A stretch of 64,000 nucleotides of DNA from Ralstonia insidiosa (GCF_008801405.1 NZ_VZPV01000002.1:682001-746000); one strand, 5' to 3'; positions 50,112 through 58,841 are shown, counted from the stretch's first letter. Numbers and translations are program-made. Notes: generated by a model not told the origin, from the sequence alone.

Positions 50112-51241
50112 AGATACCCAACCGGCTTACCCTCGGTCCGCTGCGGGCGCGTCTCGGTCTTGGTAATGATGCGGTCCGCCAAGCCGTCGATCTCTTCGCA
50201 TTGCGCGCGCGTCCAGCTCCGCAGTTGTTCGATGTTCTTCAGCAGGCCGAGCCGAAGAATTTGCGTGTCTTCGCCCATGCCGACGAGCGCGGCCGAATGC
50301 TGGCCCGCCGTCACCACGTCGCCGGCGGTCAGTTCAAAGACATTCCCCGCGCCATCCTTGAATGTAGCCGTCCCGCGAATGACGCGGTAGATGACCACCT
50401 CGCCCTTCGAGAACGAGGCCGCGTCGACCGCGCCCGCCTGGCTCTTGGGCAAGCTCGATTCACCGTGCGGGTCGGTGGCGATGAGGTGTCCTGTCACAAG
50501 CTGGCCGCTGGGCGCTTCGATGCCGGTGTCGCGCACGTACACCGGTTCGGGCGAGCGGATGGAATCGCCGGCCAACGGCCTGTAGAGCGCATGCAATTCC
50601 AGCGGGTCTTGCACCCAGAAGCCTGCGCCTGCCGGCCGATCATGCACCGGATGGCTCCAGGCAATGCGCGGCGTTTCGGCTTCGTTGATCAGTGCCGACG
50701 GCACAATCGTCGGGTTGGGAAACGTGGTCGGATCGGTGATGAACGCCTCGAGAAACTTGCCTGAGCACCCCATGGAAAGTGCATCGGGCACCACGGTTTG
50801 CGGCGTGCTCAGGTTGTCTTCCGTAGACAGGCCCGACCACGTGTAGAAAAGCTGCCGATGCACGATCGCGCTTTGCAGGATCACCGAGCCGGGGCCGACG
50901 TAATGCAGTCGGCCATCGTAGTCGAACGTAAACACGCCCGATGTGACCAGCACGAACTGAAAGGCGCCCGGCGGCAGATGCAGGTGGAAATCGGTCGGGC
51001 CCGTGTCTTCCAGGTAGATCGGCCGGTTGGTGGCGACCTCATGCAGCAGAAAGGCTTCGTTGTTGGCGGCAAAGCCTTCGTCGGCGCGGCTGTACAGCGC
51101 CTGCGGGCGATAGGTCGCCTCGTACTTGGCATTCTGGCGGCGATCGATGGCAACGAAGTCGCCCGTATTGAGGCGGATGGGGTTGCCGCCCGGATGCAAC
51201 AGGCTCGAAGCGCGTTGGGACTCCGTGGTGTGAGTGTTCAT
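50042..51241 (-). CDS. Cupin-domain protein of unknown function
   Basis: Protein of 399 residues from the ATG at 51241, with GGAGGG five bases before it. Two cupin-like parts are seen: one around residues 90-150 (DFHLHLPPGAFQFVLVTSGVFTFDYDGRLHYVGPGSVIL, AIVHRQLF) and one around 270-350 (SFSKGEVVIYRVIRGTATFKDGAGNVFELTAGDVVTAGQHSAAL). His residues (HLH, VHR) could bind metal. I do not recognise the subfamily. It is convergent with the M81 gene and overlaps it by 70 bp; whether it takes part in the same pathway is unknown. Confidence 0.7.
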   Translation of the reverse strand: MNTHTTESQRASSLLHPGGNPIRLNTGDFVAIDRRQNAKYEATYRPQALYSRADEGFAANNEAFLLHEVATNRPIYLEDTGPTDFHLHLPPGAFQFVLVTSGVFTFDYDGRLHYVGPGSVILQSAIVHRQLFYTWSGLSTEDNLSTPQTVVPDALSMGCSGKFLEAFITDPTTFPNPTIVPSALINEAETPRIAWSHPVHDRPAGAGFWVQDPLELHALYRPLAGDSIRSPEPVYVRDTGIEAPSGQLVTGHLIATDPHGESSLPKSQAGAVDAASFSKGEVVIYRVIRGTATFKDGAGNVFELTAGDVVTAGQHSAALVGMGEDTQILRLGLLKNIEQLRSWTRAQCEEIDGLADRIITKTETRPQRTEGKPVGYLYEAVATSNGNTGRLSAANGKRL

Positions 51242-51340
51242 CGCAACCCTCCGTGAATCGATCAACGTCGATGGAGCATGACCTGCTCGGATTCGATACT
51301 CGCCCGTCCAAATTACGCCTCGCTGACACGGACCCTGGCG

Positions 51341-52696
51341 TCAGTTCGTGACCGCCATCTTGCGCGAGCGCCTGCGCGTGACGGCCTGGCTCGACGTTTG
51401 TGCATTGAGCAGCGCCCACAGCGTGACGCGGTGGGCGTTGTCTGCGTCGCCGGCGGTGGTGCTGGTATCGAAGGGCTCGTTGTCGTGGATAGTGGCGCGC
51501 ACAATCGGGTAGATCTGCTTTTCCCATTTGCTGCCGTTGAACACGCCGTAGTGCCCCACACCGGCCTGCACGTGGTGTGTCTTCAGATACGGCGGCAGCC
51601 CCGAGCACAGGTCTTGCGCGGCCACGGTTTGCCCGACCGCGCAGATGTCGTCCTTCTCGCCCTCGACCGTCAGCAGAGCGGTGCGATGGATTGCCGCCGG
51701 CTCAACCAGCCGGCCGCCGACCATCAACTCGCCGCGCGGCAGTGCGTATTGCTGAAACACCTTCTCGACCGTTTCCAGATAGAACTCGGCGGTGAGGTCG
51801 CATGTGGCGAGGTATTCGTCGTAGAAGGCGCGGATCGTGTTTGCCTTGGCAGGGTCGCCCTTGGCGCGCTGGTAGTACAGCTCTTCAAACGACTGCGCGT
51901 GGCGATCCGAATTCATCGACATGAACGCGCTCAACTGCACGAAGCCCGGATACACGCGGCGCTGCTCGCCCACAAAGCCGGGCGGCACGACGCCGATCAG
52001 GTTCTTCTCGAACCATTCGATCGGCTTGCTGTTGGCCAATGCGTTGACTGCAGTCGGCTCCACGCGGCAATCGATGGGGCCGGCCATGAGCGTGAGGCTG
52101 GCCGGCTGCGCAGGGTCGTTGTCAGCAGCCATGAGCGAGACCGCCGACAGTGCGGCCACGGTCGGCTGGCAGATGGCCAGCACGTGTGCGTCCGGGCCGA
52201 TGTGGCGGATGAAGTCGATCAGGTGGCCGACGTATTCATCAAAGCCGAAGCGCCCGGCTGAAAGGGGAATGTCGCGCGCGTTATGCCAGTCCGTCACATA
52301 CACGTCGTGATCGGCCAGCATCGTGCGCAGCGTGCCCCGCAGCAGCGTGGCGAAGTGGCCGGACAAGGGCGCGGCAACCAGCACGCGCGGTTGCCTCGCG
52401 GGTGTGACCTTGCGGAAATGCACGAGGGTGCCGAATGGCGTTTGCATCACGGCGTCTTCCACCACCGGCACCGCCTGGCCGTCGACCTCCACGCTGTCGA
52501 TGCCGAATGACGGGCGGCGGTGCGTGATCGCGCTGCATTCCAGCAGTTCGAGCCAGGCATCGAGCGCGCGGCCAGTCGGGTGCTCGGTCGAGGGTGGCCA
52601 TTGCGCCATCGCCAGCCGCGAGAACGAGGCCCACGCCCGCGCGGGCCGCAGGCTTTCGGAGAGCCACTGGTAGAAGGGATACGCGAGCATGTTCAT
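51341..52696 (-). CDS. phaZ: Intracellular polyhydroxyalkanoate depolymerase
   Basis: Enzyme of 451 residues that breaks down stored poly-3-hydroxybutyrate. It begins MNMLAYPFYQW, like depolymerase PhaZ1 of Cupriavidus, and has an alpha-beta hydrolase fold (VLVAAPLSGHFATLLRGT, DVYVTDWHNARDIPL). The nucleophile position is Cys-176 in VLAICQPTVAAL, as in that family, in place of the usual Ser; the His is probably the one in GVGHYGVFNG. Thus it should act on native granules. The 3' end has a basic tail (TRRRSRKM). The start could also be the Met two codons later. Confidence 0.88.
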   Translation of the reverse strand: MNMLAYPFYQWLSESLRPARAWASFSRLAMAQWPPSTEHPTGRALDAWLELLECSAITHRRPSFGIDSVEVDGQAVPVVEDAVMQTPFGTLVHFRKVTPARQPRVLVAAPLSGHFATLLRGTLRTMLADHDVYVTDWHNARDIPLSAGRFGFDEYVGHLIDFIRHIGPDAHVLAICQPTVAALSAVSLMAADNDPAQPASLTLMAGPIDCRVEPTAVNALANSKPIEWFEKNLIGVVPPGFVGEQRRVYPGFVQLSAFMSMNSDRHAQSFEELYYQRAKGDPAKANTIRAFYDEYLATCDLTAEFYLETVEKVFQQYALPRGELMVGGRLVEPAAIHRTALLTVEGEKDDICAVGQTVAAQDLCSGLPPYLKTHHVQAGVGHYGVFNGSKWEKQIYPIVRATIHDNEPFDTSTTAGDADNAHRVTLWALLNAQTSSQAVTRRRSRKMAVTN

Positions 52697-52975
52697 GGCG
52701 ATTGCGTCGCAGCGCACGTGAATGCGCGTGAATGCAAGTAAGGCAGGTCAAGCGAAGCAGGCAATACGTGTGCCAGCTCAGATGCCGGTGGGCGTGAAAC
52801 CGCATGCACGCTGGTGATGACTGGCACAGGCTTTGCGCGGCATCCACGCGGGGCGCGGCGAGGCCTGCGCTCTTGCAGCGCACGGGTGCAGACAGCGCAC
52901 CGGCAAGGTGCCCGGCGCAGGTCTTGCACCGGATTGGAAAACGGGATGGAAAACGAAAAACCCTGGGGGACCGAG

Positions 52976-53635
52976 ATGAAATCCGCCGACCTGGCCACGC
53001 TCACCATCAGCAGTCGCAATTATTCGTCGTGGTCGATGCGCGGCTGGCTGCTTGCCAAGCTGAGCGGCCTGCCGTTCGAGACGGTGAGTGTGCCGATCGA
53101 CGCCTCATCGCGTGCGGAATTGCTGCTGCTGTCACCATCGATTCTGGTGCCGTGCCTCACGCACGAGGGCCGCAAGGTGTGGGACGTGCTGGCGATTGCC
53201 GAATACCTCAACGAACTCTCGCCCCAGGCCAAACTGCTGCCCGCCGACCGACATGCCCGCGCACACTGCCGCGCGATCTGCGGCGAGATGCATTCGGGCT
53301 TCAGCGCACTGCGCTCCGCACTGCCGATGAACTTGCGCGCACATTTTCCCGGCTTCCGCATTTGGTCGCGCGCGCAGCACGACATCGAGCGGATCACGCT
53401 CATCTGGCGCGAGTGCCTCGCACAGTACGGCGGCCCCTGGCTGTTTGGCGAGATCAGCATGGCCGACGCGATGTATGCGCCCGTCGTCATGCGATTCCTG
53501 ACCTATGACGCCAAGCTCGATCCGGAGATCGCCGAGTACTGCATGCGCGTGCTCGCCCACCCGCACGTTGCCGAATGGATTGCCGGGGCAAAGGCGGAGA
53601 AGGAAGATATTGATGAGTTGGATATGGAGTTCTAG
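52976..53635 (+). CDS. Glutathione S-transferase family protein
   Basis: Protein of 219 residues from the ATG at 52976, about six bases after GGGGGA; an in-frame ATG at 52946 is an alternative. The thioredoxin-like half starts LTISSRNYSSWSMRGWLLAKLSGLPFE, with the catalytic-region Ser in SSWS, and VPCLTHEGRKVWDVLAIAEYL contains the cis-Pro loop. The helical half has WLFGEISMADAMYAPVV. This matches the small bacterial group with SSWSLR motifs. The substrate is unknown. Confidence 0.85.
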   Translation: MKSADLATLTISSRNYSSWSMRGWLLAKLSGLPFETVSVPIDASSRAELLLLSPSILVPCLTHEGRKVWDVLAIAEYLNELSPQAKLLPADRHARAHCRAICGEMHSGFSALRSALPMNLRAHFPGFRIWSRAQHDIERITLIWRECLAQYGGPWLFGEISMADAMYAPVVMRFLTYDAKLDPEIAEYCMRVLAHPHVAEWIAGAKAEKEDIDELDMEF

Positions 53636-53650
53636 GGCGGGCTTGTCTAG

Positions 53651-54904
53651 CTAGCGCGCCGAATCCCAGAAGCGTTCTGCCCGGAACGGGCGAACATCCA
53701 CGGTCGGTGTTTCGCCCGTCATCATTTCCGCAATTAATCGCCCGGTGATGGGGCCCAACGTCAGGCCGTGGTGGGCATGGCCAAACGCAAACCACATGCT
53801 CGGGTGGTGCGGTGCCTGCCCGATGATCGGCAGCATGTCGGGCGTGCAGGGGCGGGCGCCCATCCACGGCTCCGCATCCACGCGCTCGGCCAGCGGGAAG
53901 AGCTTGCGCGCGACGGGCTCGACGGCTTCCAGCTGCACGGGCGTCTTCGGCGCATCACGGTGCGCGAGTTCCGCGCCTGTGGTCAGGCGAATGCCGCGCG
54001 CCATCGGCGCCAGCACATAGCCGCCGTCGGCATCGAGCACCGGGTGGTTCAACTGCGTGCCCGCTGTGGGCGCGTAGTGCATGTGGTAGCCGCGCTTGAC
54101 CGCCAGCGGCAGGCTATAGCCCAGGCGCGAGGTGACCACGTCCGCCCACGGGCCCATGGCGATGACGACGTTGTCGGCGCGCAGTTCGCCTTCCTTGCTG
54201 CGCACCAGCCACGGTGCGTTGCTTGTGAGCGAGTTCGCATCGCCTTCAAACAACTGGCCGCCGATCTGCTCGAAATAGTTTGCATACGCTGTTACCAGCG
54301 CGTTGGGGTCGCTCACGGAATCGGCTTCCGTGTAGCGCAGGCCACCCAGTAGCGATGGGTCCAGATGCGGTTCAACCGTGCGCAGGCGTGCGGGGTCGAG
54401 CGTTTCAAAGGCGACACCGTATTCGCGCTGCCAGCGCTCGACGGTGCGGGTTTCCTCGTCCTGCGTAGCCGCGTTGCGGAAGACCTTGATCCAGCCGCTC
54501 GGGCGGATCAGGTCCGTGGCGCCGGCAGCTTCCGCCAACGCGCGATGTTCGGTCACACTATGCGCGATGAGCGGCGCATATGCCCGCGCGATGGCGGCAT
54601 GCCGACCGGGGTGCGAGTTGCGCCAGTAGCGCCACAGAAACGGCAGCAATCTGGGCAGATCGCCCAGGTGGTAATGCACGTCTGCCGACGTATTGCTTGC
54701 GTAGCGCAGCAGCGTCGGCAGATCGCGTGGGAAGGCATACGGATAGACGCCCTCGCGCTGGATCAGCCCGGCGTTGCCGAACGACGTCTCAAAGCCCGGT
54801 GCCCGGCGGTCAACCAGCGCGACGGCGCGCCCGCGCTGCTGCAGGTGCACCGCCACCGATACGCCGACGATGCCGGCGCCCAGCACGATGGTGTCAAAGC
54901 GCAT
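53651..54904 (-). CDS. dadA: D-amino acid dehydrogenase (DadA-type FAD oxidoreductase)
   Basis: FAD enzyme of 417 residues that oxidises D-amino acids to keto acids, passing electrons to the membrane chain. The FAD-binding site is at the N-terminus (IVLGAGIVGVSVAVHLQQRG), with VALVDRRAPGFETSFGNAG next and a C-terminal FAD contact (MWFAFGHAHHGLTLGPITGRLIAEMM). The length matches DadA. The ATG at 54904 is 13 bp after the RidA gene; the frame extended to 54958 enters that gene. Pairing with RidA, which clears the reactive imine product, strengthens the call. Confidence 0.85.
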   Translation of the reverse strand: MRFDTIVLGAGIVGVSVAVHLQQRGRAVALVDRRAPGFETSFGNAGLIQREGVYPYAFPRDLPTLLRYASNTSADVHYHLGDLPRLLPFLWRYWRNSHPGRHAAIARAYAPLIAHSVTEHRALAEAAGATDLIRPSGWIKVFRNAATQDEETRTVERWQREYGVAFETLDPARLRTVEPHLDPSLLGGLRYTEADSVSDPNALVTAYANYFEQIGGQLFEGDANSLTSNAPWLVRSKEGELRADNVVIAMGPWADVVTSRLGYSLPLAVKRGYHMHYAPTAGTQLNHPVLDADGGYVLAPMARGIRLTTGAELAHRDAPKTPVQLEAVEPVARKLFPLAERVDAEPWMGARPCTPDMLPIIGQAPHHPSMWFAFGHAHHGLTLGPITGRLIAEMMTGETPTVDVRPFRAERFWDSAR

Positions 54905-54917
54905 GCGTGATCTGCCT

Positions 54918-55280
54918 TTAGCCCTTGGCCAGCGCCGTGACGGCGATCTCCACGTCAATGCCCGGGCGCATCAGGCCCGACTGCACGCAGGCGCGCGTGG
55001 GCGCGTGGCCGGCTGGCACCCAGGCTTCCCACGCGGCGTTCAGCTCGGCAAAGTGCTTGGCGTCGGTCAGCCAGATGTTGGCCGAGATCAGGCGCGTCTT
55101 GTCGACACCGGCTTCGGCCAGCAGCGCATCGATGCGGCCGAGGATGTTGTTGGTCTGCTCGGTGACGGACTTGAAGTCGAACGCAGCGTCGGGCACTTGG
55201 CCTGCCAGATGCACGATGCCGTTGGCGATCACGATCTGGCTCATGCGGGCGTTGGTGTGGAAGCGTTGGATGTCGGACAT
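54918..55280 (-). CDS. RidA family reactive intermediate deaminase
   Basis: Protein of 120 residues of the YjgF/RidA trimer family, which hydrolyses enamine or imine intermediates from amino acid oxidation. Signatures visible are IVHLAGQVPDAAFDFKSVTEQTNNILGRIDALLAEAG and the conserved Arg in PTRACVQSGLM. The ATG is taken at 55280 (MSDIQRFHTN); the extended frame to 55364 has no support. It is directly upstream of the dadA-type gene on the same strand, so both likely belong to one D-amino acid catabolic unit. Confidence 0.9.
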   Translation of the reverse strand: MSDIQRFHTNARMSQIVIANGIVHLAGQVPDAAFDFKSVTEQTNNILGRIDALLAEAGVDKTRLISANIWLTDAKHFAELNAAWEAWVPAGHAPTRACVQSGLMRPGIDVEIAVTALAKG

Positions 55281-55652
55281 GTGGGGGTCGGGAGGGTAAC
55301 GGGTGAAAAGAACGCCGATGGTAGCGCGCCTGCCTGACTTGCGCAGGGAGCGGCTCGCCAGCACGTCAGGTATGACCCGCCGCTAGCTGCCATGTCATTG
55401 CAGATGAGGATGTTGACGCTGGTGGGCTCCGGTGTCGCATTGGTTTGCCCGGCTAGCACAAGGCTCAAGGTGGAGCAGGCACAGCGGCGGGCGGCGTGGG
55501 CGCGTATCGGCTTTGATCGAATTTGCAGCGAGTGTAAGGAGCTTGGTTCCTCAGGACGCATGCAAATGATTGGGGCCACTATGTGGGAAGGACATATGGG
55601 CTGGCTGCGTGGGCACGGATGTGCGGCAGCCCGGCGACATCATCTGAGCAAA
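55281..55652. other. Geneless stretch between the RidA and mqo genes
   Basis: The region 55281-55699 holds no convincing gene. A plus-strand ORF at 55392-55673 has no ribosome site, no recognisable domain, and ends across the terminator hairpin. The right end contains a bidirectional terminator, listed separately. The left part should hold the promoter of ridA-dadA, but I do not see a clear -35/-10 pair. Confidence 0.5.
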
Positions 55653-55680
55653 AAAAAGCTCAACGGCTGTTGAGCTTTTT
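55653..55680. terminator. Bidirectional rho-independent terminator
   Basis: AAAAAGCTCAAC (55653-55664), loop GGCT, GTTGAGCTTTTT (55669-55680): a 7-bp GC-rich stem extended by A-T pairs, with T runs on both strands. It lies 20 bp after the mqo stop and should end that transcript. Confidence 0.85.
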
Positions 55681-55699
55681 GTATGTCCATCGCCGCAGG

Positions 55700-57340
55700 T
55701 TACAGCGCCATCTCTGCTGCTGCCTTGGCGGGTTGCGGTGCAGCGGGTTTGGCGGCTGGCGCCACGTGCAGGTCAATCTGCGGCGGCGGGTTGAGCTGCA
55801 GCACTTCGCTGGTGTTCGCCCACTCTTCGTAGACCTTGGCTGGGCTGTCGTTCAGCTTGGTGCCGTAGCTCGGCACGATCTGGCGGATCTTCTGCTGCCA
55901 GGCCGGCGTGGCCACCTTGTCCTTGAACACCTTCTCCAGCACGCTCAGCATGATCGGCGCCGCAGTCGATGCACCCGGCGATGCGCCGAGCAGACCCGCG
56001 ATGGTGCCGTCCTTCGACGCGACGATCTCGGTGCCGAGCTTGAGCACGCCGCCCTTGGCCTCGTCGCGCTTGATGATCTGCACGCGCTGACCGGCTTGCC
56101 ACAGGCGCCAGTCTTCCTTCTTCGCGTTCGGGAAGTATTCCTTCAGCGCGTTGAAGCGGTCGTCGTCCGACAGCATCAGCTGGCCCGCCAGGTATTCGAC
56201 CAGCGGAAACTCGTCCACACCCACGTGCATCATCGGCATGACGTTGTGGGTGTTCGTGCTGCGCATCAAGTCCAGATACGAGCCGTTCTTCAGGAACTTG
56301 GTCGAGAACGTCGCAAACGGCCCGAACAGGATGATGCGCTTGCCGTCGAGCACGCGCGTATCCAGGTGCGGCACCGACATCGGCGGCGAACCGACCGACG
56401 CCTTGCCATACGCCTTCGCCAGATGGCGCTTCACCACCTCGGGGTTGTCGGTGACGAGGAATGAGCCGCCCACCGGGAAGGCGCCATAGTCGCGCGCTTC
56501 CGGAATGCCCGATGCCTGCAGCAGCTTGAGTGCGCCACCGCCCGCGCCGATGAAGACGAACTTCGCATCAATGTCCTGCTGCGCGCCCGACTTCAGGTTG
56601 ACGTACGACACGTGCCACGTGCCATCGGCATTGCGCTTGATCTCGCGCACCTCGCTGGAGAGCGACAGCGAGAAGTTCGGCTGGCTTTGCAGATAGCCGA
56701 CAAACTGGCGCGTGATCTCGCCAAAGTTCACGTCGGTGCCCACTGGCATCCACGTAGCCGCCACCTTCTGTGAGCGGTCACGCCCTTCCATCATCAGCGG
56801 CACCCACTTGCTGATCTGGTCGAAGTCTTCCGAGTACTGCATGCCGCGGAACAGCGGGCTCGCCTGCAGTGCCTCGTAGCGCTTCTTGAGATAGCGAACG
56901 TTTGTGTCGCCCCACACAAAACTCATGTGCGGGGTGGAATTGATGAACGCGTGCGGGTTCTTCAGCACGCCGTTCCTGACCTGCCACGCCCAGAACTGGC
57001 GCGAGATCTGGAACGATTCGTTGATCTCGATGGCCTTCGAGATATCGATCTTGCCGTCCGGCTTCTCTGGCGTGTAGTTCAGCTCGGCCAGCGCGGAGTG
57101 GCCGGTGCCAGCGTTGTTCCAGCCGTTGGAGCTTTCCATGGCAACGCCATCGAGGCGTTCCACCATCGTCATCGACCAGCTCGGCTCCAACTCGTGCAGC
57201 CAGACACCCAGCGTCGAACTCATGATGCCGCCGCCCACCAGCAGCACATCGACCTTCTTGGCCTCATCTGCGTGCGCGGACACCGTCACCAGGCACACCA
57301 CGACCGCTGATACGACCCTTCGTATTGCTTTGATCACCAC
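55700..57340 (-). CDS. mqo: Malate:quinone oxidoreductase with N-terminal signal-like segment
   Basis: FAD-dependent enzyme of 546 residues that oxidises malate to oxaloacetate and reduces quinone in the TCA cycle. Family motifs are complete: VDVLLVGGGIMSSTLG (FAD), NGWNNAGTGHSALAELNYTPE, FVFIGAGGGAL, VGGSFLVTDNPEVV and GLLGASPGASTAAPIML. Before the FAD site lies a basic and hydrophobic segment, about residues 1-24, ending SAHA-DEAKK, that reads as a Sec signal or anchor. The C-terminus has an Ala/Pro/Lys tail (APAAKPAAPQPAKAAAEMAL). A terminator follows the stop. Confidence 0.95.
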   Translation of the reverse strand: MVIKAIRRVVSAVVVCLVTVSAHADEAKKVDVLLVGGGIMSSTLGVWLHELEPSWSMTMVERLDGVAMESSNGWNNAGTGHSALAELNYTPEKPDGKIDISKAIEINESFQISRQFWAWQVRNGVLKNPHAFINSTPHMSFVWGDTNVRYLKKRYEALQASPLFRGMQYSEDFDQISKWVPLMMEGRDRSQKVAATWMPVGTDVNFGEITRQFVGYLQSQPNFSLSLSSEVREIKRNADGTWHVSYVNLKSGAQQDIDAKFVFIGAGGGALKLLQASGIPEARDYGAFPVGGSFLVTDNPEVVKRHLAKAYGKASVGSPPMSVPHLDTRVLDGKRIILFGPFATFSTKFLKNGSYLDLMRSTNTHNVMPMMHVGVDEFPLVEYLAGQLMLSDDDRFNALKEYFPNAKKEDWRLWQAGQRVQIIKRDEAKGGVLKLGTEIVASKDGTIAGLLGASPGASTAAPIMLSVLEKVFKDKVATPAWQQKIRQIVPSYGTKLNDSPAKVYEEWANTSEVLQLNPPPQIDLHVAPAAKPAAPQPAKAAAEMAL

Positions 57341-57911
57341 AACTCACTCTCTCACACAGAAAACGCCCCGGCCGCGAACGCATGCCGAAGCCTGACGCCT
57401 CACATCGAGGCGTTTACAAAAATCGGTTCAGCCGATGCCAGCGCGTCTTCAAATCACACCGCGGAGGTGAAAATTGCTGCACCACAGCGGGGCATGTATG
57501 CAACCCGCTGCATGGCTTGGTGGCAGGTCTGGCGGGGAGCCGGCGGCGGGCGATCGGCGGCGTAATATAACCGAAATTGACGATTTTTATTGCTATGCAG
57601 CATGAGGCCTATGGCCCCGTCTTCTGCTGCAGTGACATGGCTTCACGCTTACGTGGCTGCGCAGGGTAGATGGCATTGGAATCGACACGCCGAAACAACA
57701 GTTAGTCACGTAAAGATCAGAATTAAATAACTCTGTTTCGCCGCCAACCCGCGCGGGTATTGGGTTTTTGCGAGTGTTAGCAACATTTAAAACATGTCCC
57801 CCCGGTTGAGGGGATCGGCCGCCATCGGCGCGATGACACAATCGCCGGAAAACCGGAAACTGCGGCCTTGATGGCACTCGAAACCATTGCAGATCCGGAC
57901 GGGGGAACTTC
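57341..57911. other. 571-bp intergenic region between divergent mqo and a membrane protein gene
   Basis: No gene is supported here. An inverted repeat ACGCCTC (57395-57401), loop ACATC, GAGGCGT (57407-57413) lies 54-73 bp upstream of the mqo ATG, probably in its leader. AT-rich patches around 57565-57595 and 57710-57735 could hold the two promoters. The minus-strand frame 57593-58009 has no domain, lacks a ribosome site and overlaps the next gene. Confidence 0.5.
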
Positions 57912-58841
57912 ATGCAGGGAAGTTGGATTGCAATCTCCGCAGCGCGTGCGCGGGCGCATCGGCTGTATGGCGTACGGGGTTGGTTGGTGACGTTGTTGTG
58001 GCTGACCACGTTGCCGGTGCTGGCAATGGTGCTCGGGATGATTGCCGCGTTCGTGCTGCATGTGACGGGCGGCGAATGGGTGCATCCGCTGTTCGTGCTG
58101 CCGTGGCTGGTGTATCCGGTGGGGCTGGTGGCAGTGGCGTTCTTGCGCGTGCGCTGGTTTCCCGCGCTCTGGTTTGTGTACTGCCTGTTCCAGTTGCCGA
58201 TGGTGCTCTACGTAGGGCCAATGCTTCAGCAGTGGCTGGCGCAAGCGCCCAGCCACACCCTTGAAGCGTTGCCGACGGTGTTGCTGTTTGCATTGCAGGT
58301 GCTGGCACCCCTGGTGGCTATGGGATACATCGTGCGCTCGCGCCGCGTGCGGGTCACCTATCGGCATCAGGTGCGGATTGGCGATCCGGCTGCTGCACCA
58401 GCGGTGTTTGATCGGCCTGCTCCAAATGAGACGCCCACCGATGCCACTGACCATGCCCGCGAGCGGGCCGCACTGCGCCGTGTGACGCAGGAGTTGAGTT
58501 CTGGCGTGTTGGACACGCAAACGTGGATGCAGGTGATGCGGCATCACGCCTTTGCCACCGATAGCCTGCGCACCACCGCCTACGTGCGCGCCCGCATGGC
58601 CGAGCTGTGCCCGCCGGCCCATGTGCACCCGCCGCTGCTGCGCACGCTGGCATCTGGCCTGGGCGCATTGTTTGTCAGCCTGACGGCGATGGCGCTTCTG
58701 GTGGCGGCGGTGCTTGCACTGGCGTGCCGACTGCCCAGCGGGATGATTGAGCAGCTTGCCATGCCAATGGTGCTGGTGCTGACACTGAGTTGGCTGGTTG
58801 GCCTCTTTGCCGGTACGTGTTTCCTGCGCCGCGTGGCTTAA
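57912..58841 (+). CDS. Membrane protein of unknown function (N-terminal half DUF2569-like)
   Basis: Protein of 309 residues; GGGGGAA precedes the ATG. Four hydrophobic spans lie in the first 135 residues (about 22-50, 58-78, 82-100, 114-136), ending IVRSRRVRVTY, which resembles the RSKRVxxTF end of four-TM DUF2569 proteins. A soluble stretch of about 100 residues (140-240, with a DxxxxRxALRRVTQEL helix) follows, then two C-terminal spans (about 247-270 and 278-303). No function is known. It is convergent with, and nearly touches, the outer-membrane factor gene of the efflux operon. Confidence 0.65.
   Translation: MQGSWIAISAARARAHRLYGVRGWLVTLLWLTTLPVLAMVLGMIAAFVLHVTGGEWVHPLFVLPWLVYPVGLVAVAFLRVRWFPALWFVYCLFQLPMVLYVGPMLQQWLAQAPSHTLEALPTVLLFALQVLAPLVAMGYIVRSRRVRVTYRHQVRIGDPAAAPAVFDRPAPNETPTDATDHARERAALRRVTQELSSGVLDTQTWMQVMRHHAFATDSLRTTAYVRARMAELCPPAHVHPPLLRTLASGLGALFVSLTAMALLVAAVLALACRLPSGMIEQLAMPMVLVLTLSWLVGLFAGTCFLRRVA

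Noticed and set aside
55392..55673. Plus-strand ORF of 93 codons between the RidA and mqo genes
   Set aside because: No ribosome site, no domain, composition like noncoding DNA, and it runs across the bidirectional terminator at 55653-55680.
57395..57413. Hairpin ACGCCTC/GAGGCGT as a terminator
   Set aside because: No gene reads into it on the plus strand; it is in the leader region of mqo, where its role is unknown.
57578..57604. TTGACG as a -35 box for the 57912 gene
   Set aside because: No acceptable -10 box at 16-18 bp, and it is more than 300 bp from the start codon.
57593..58009. Minus-strand ORF of 138 codons upstream of the membrane-protein gene
   Set aside because: Overlaps the well supported gene at 57912, lacks a ribosome site and shows no family pattern.
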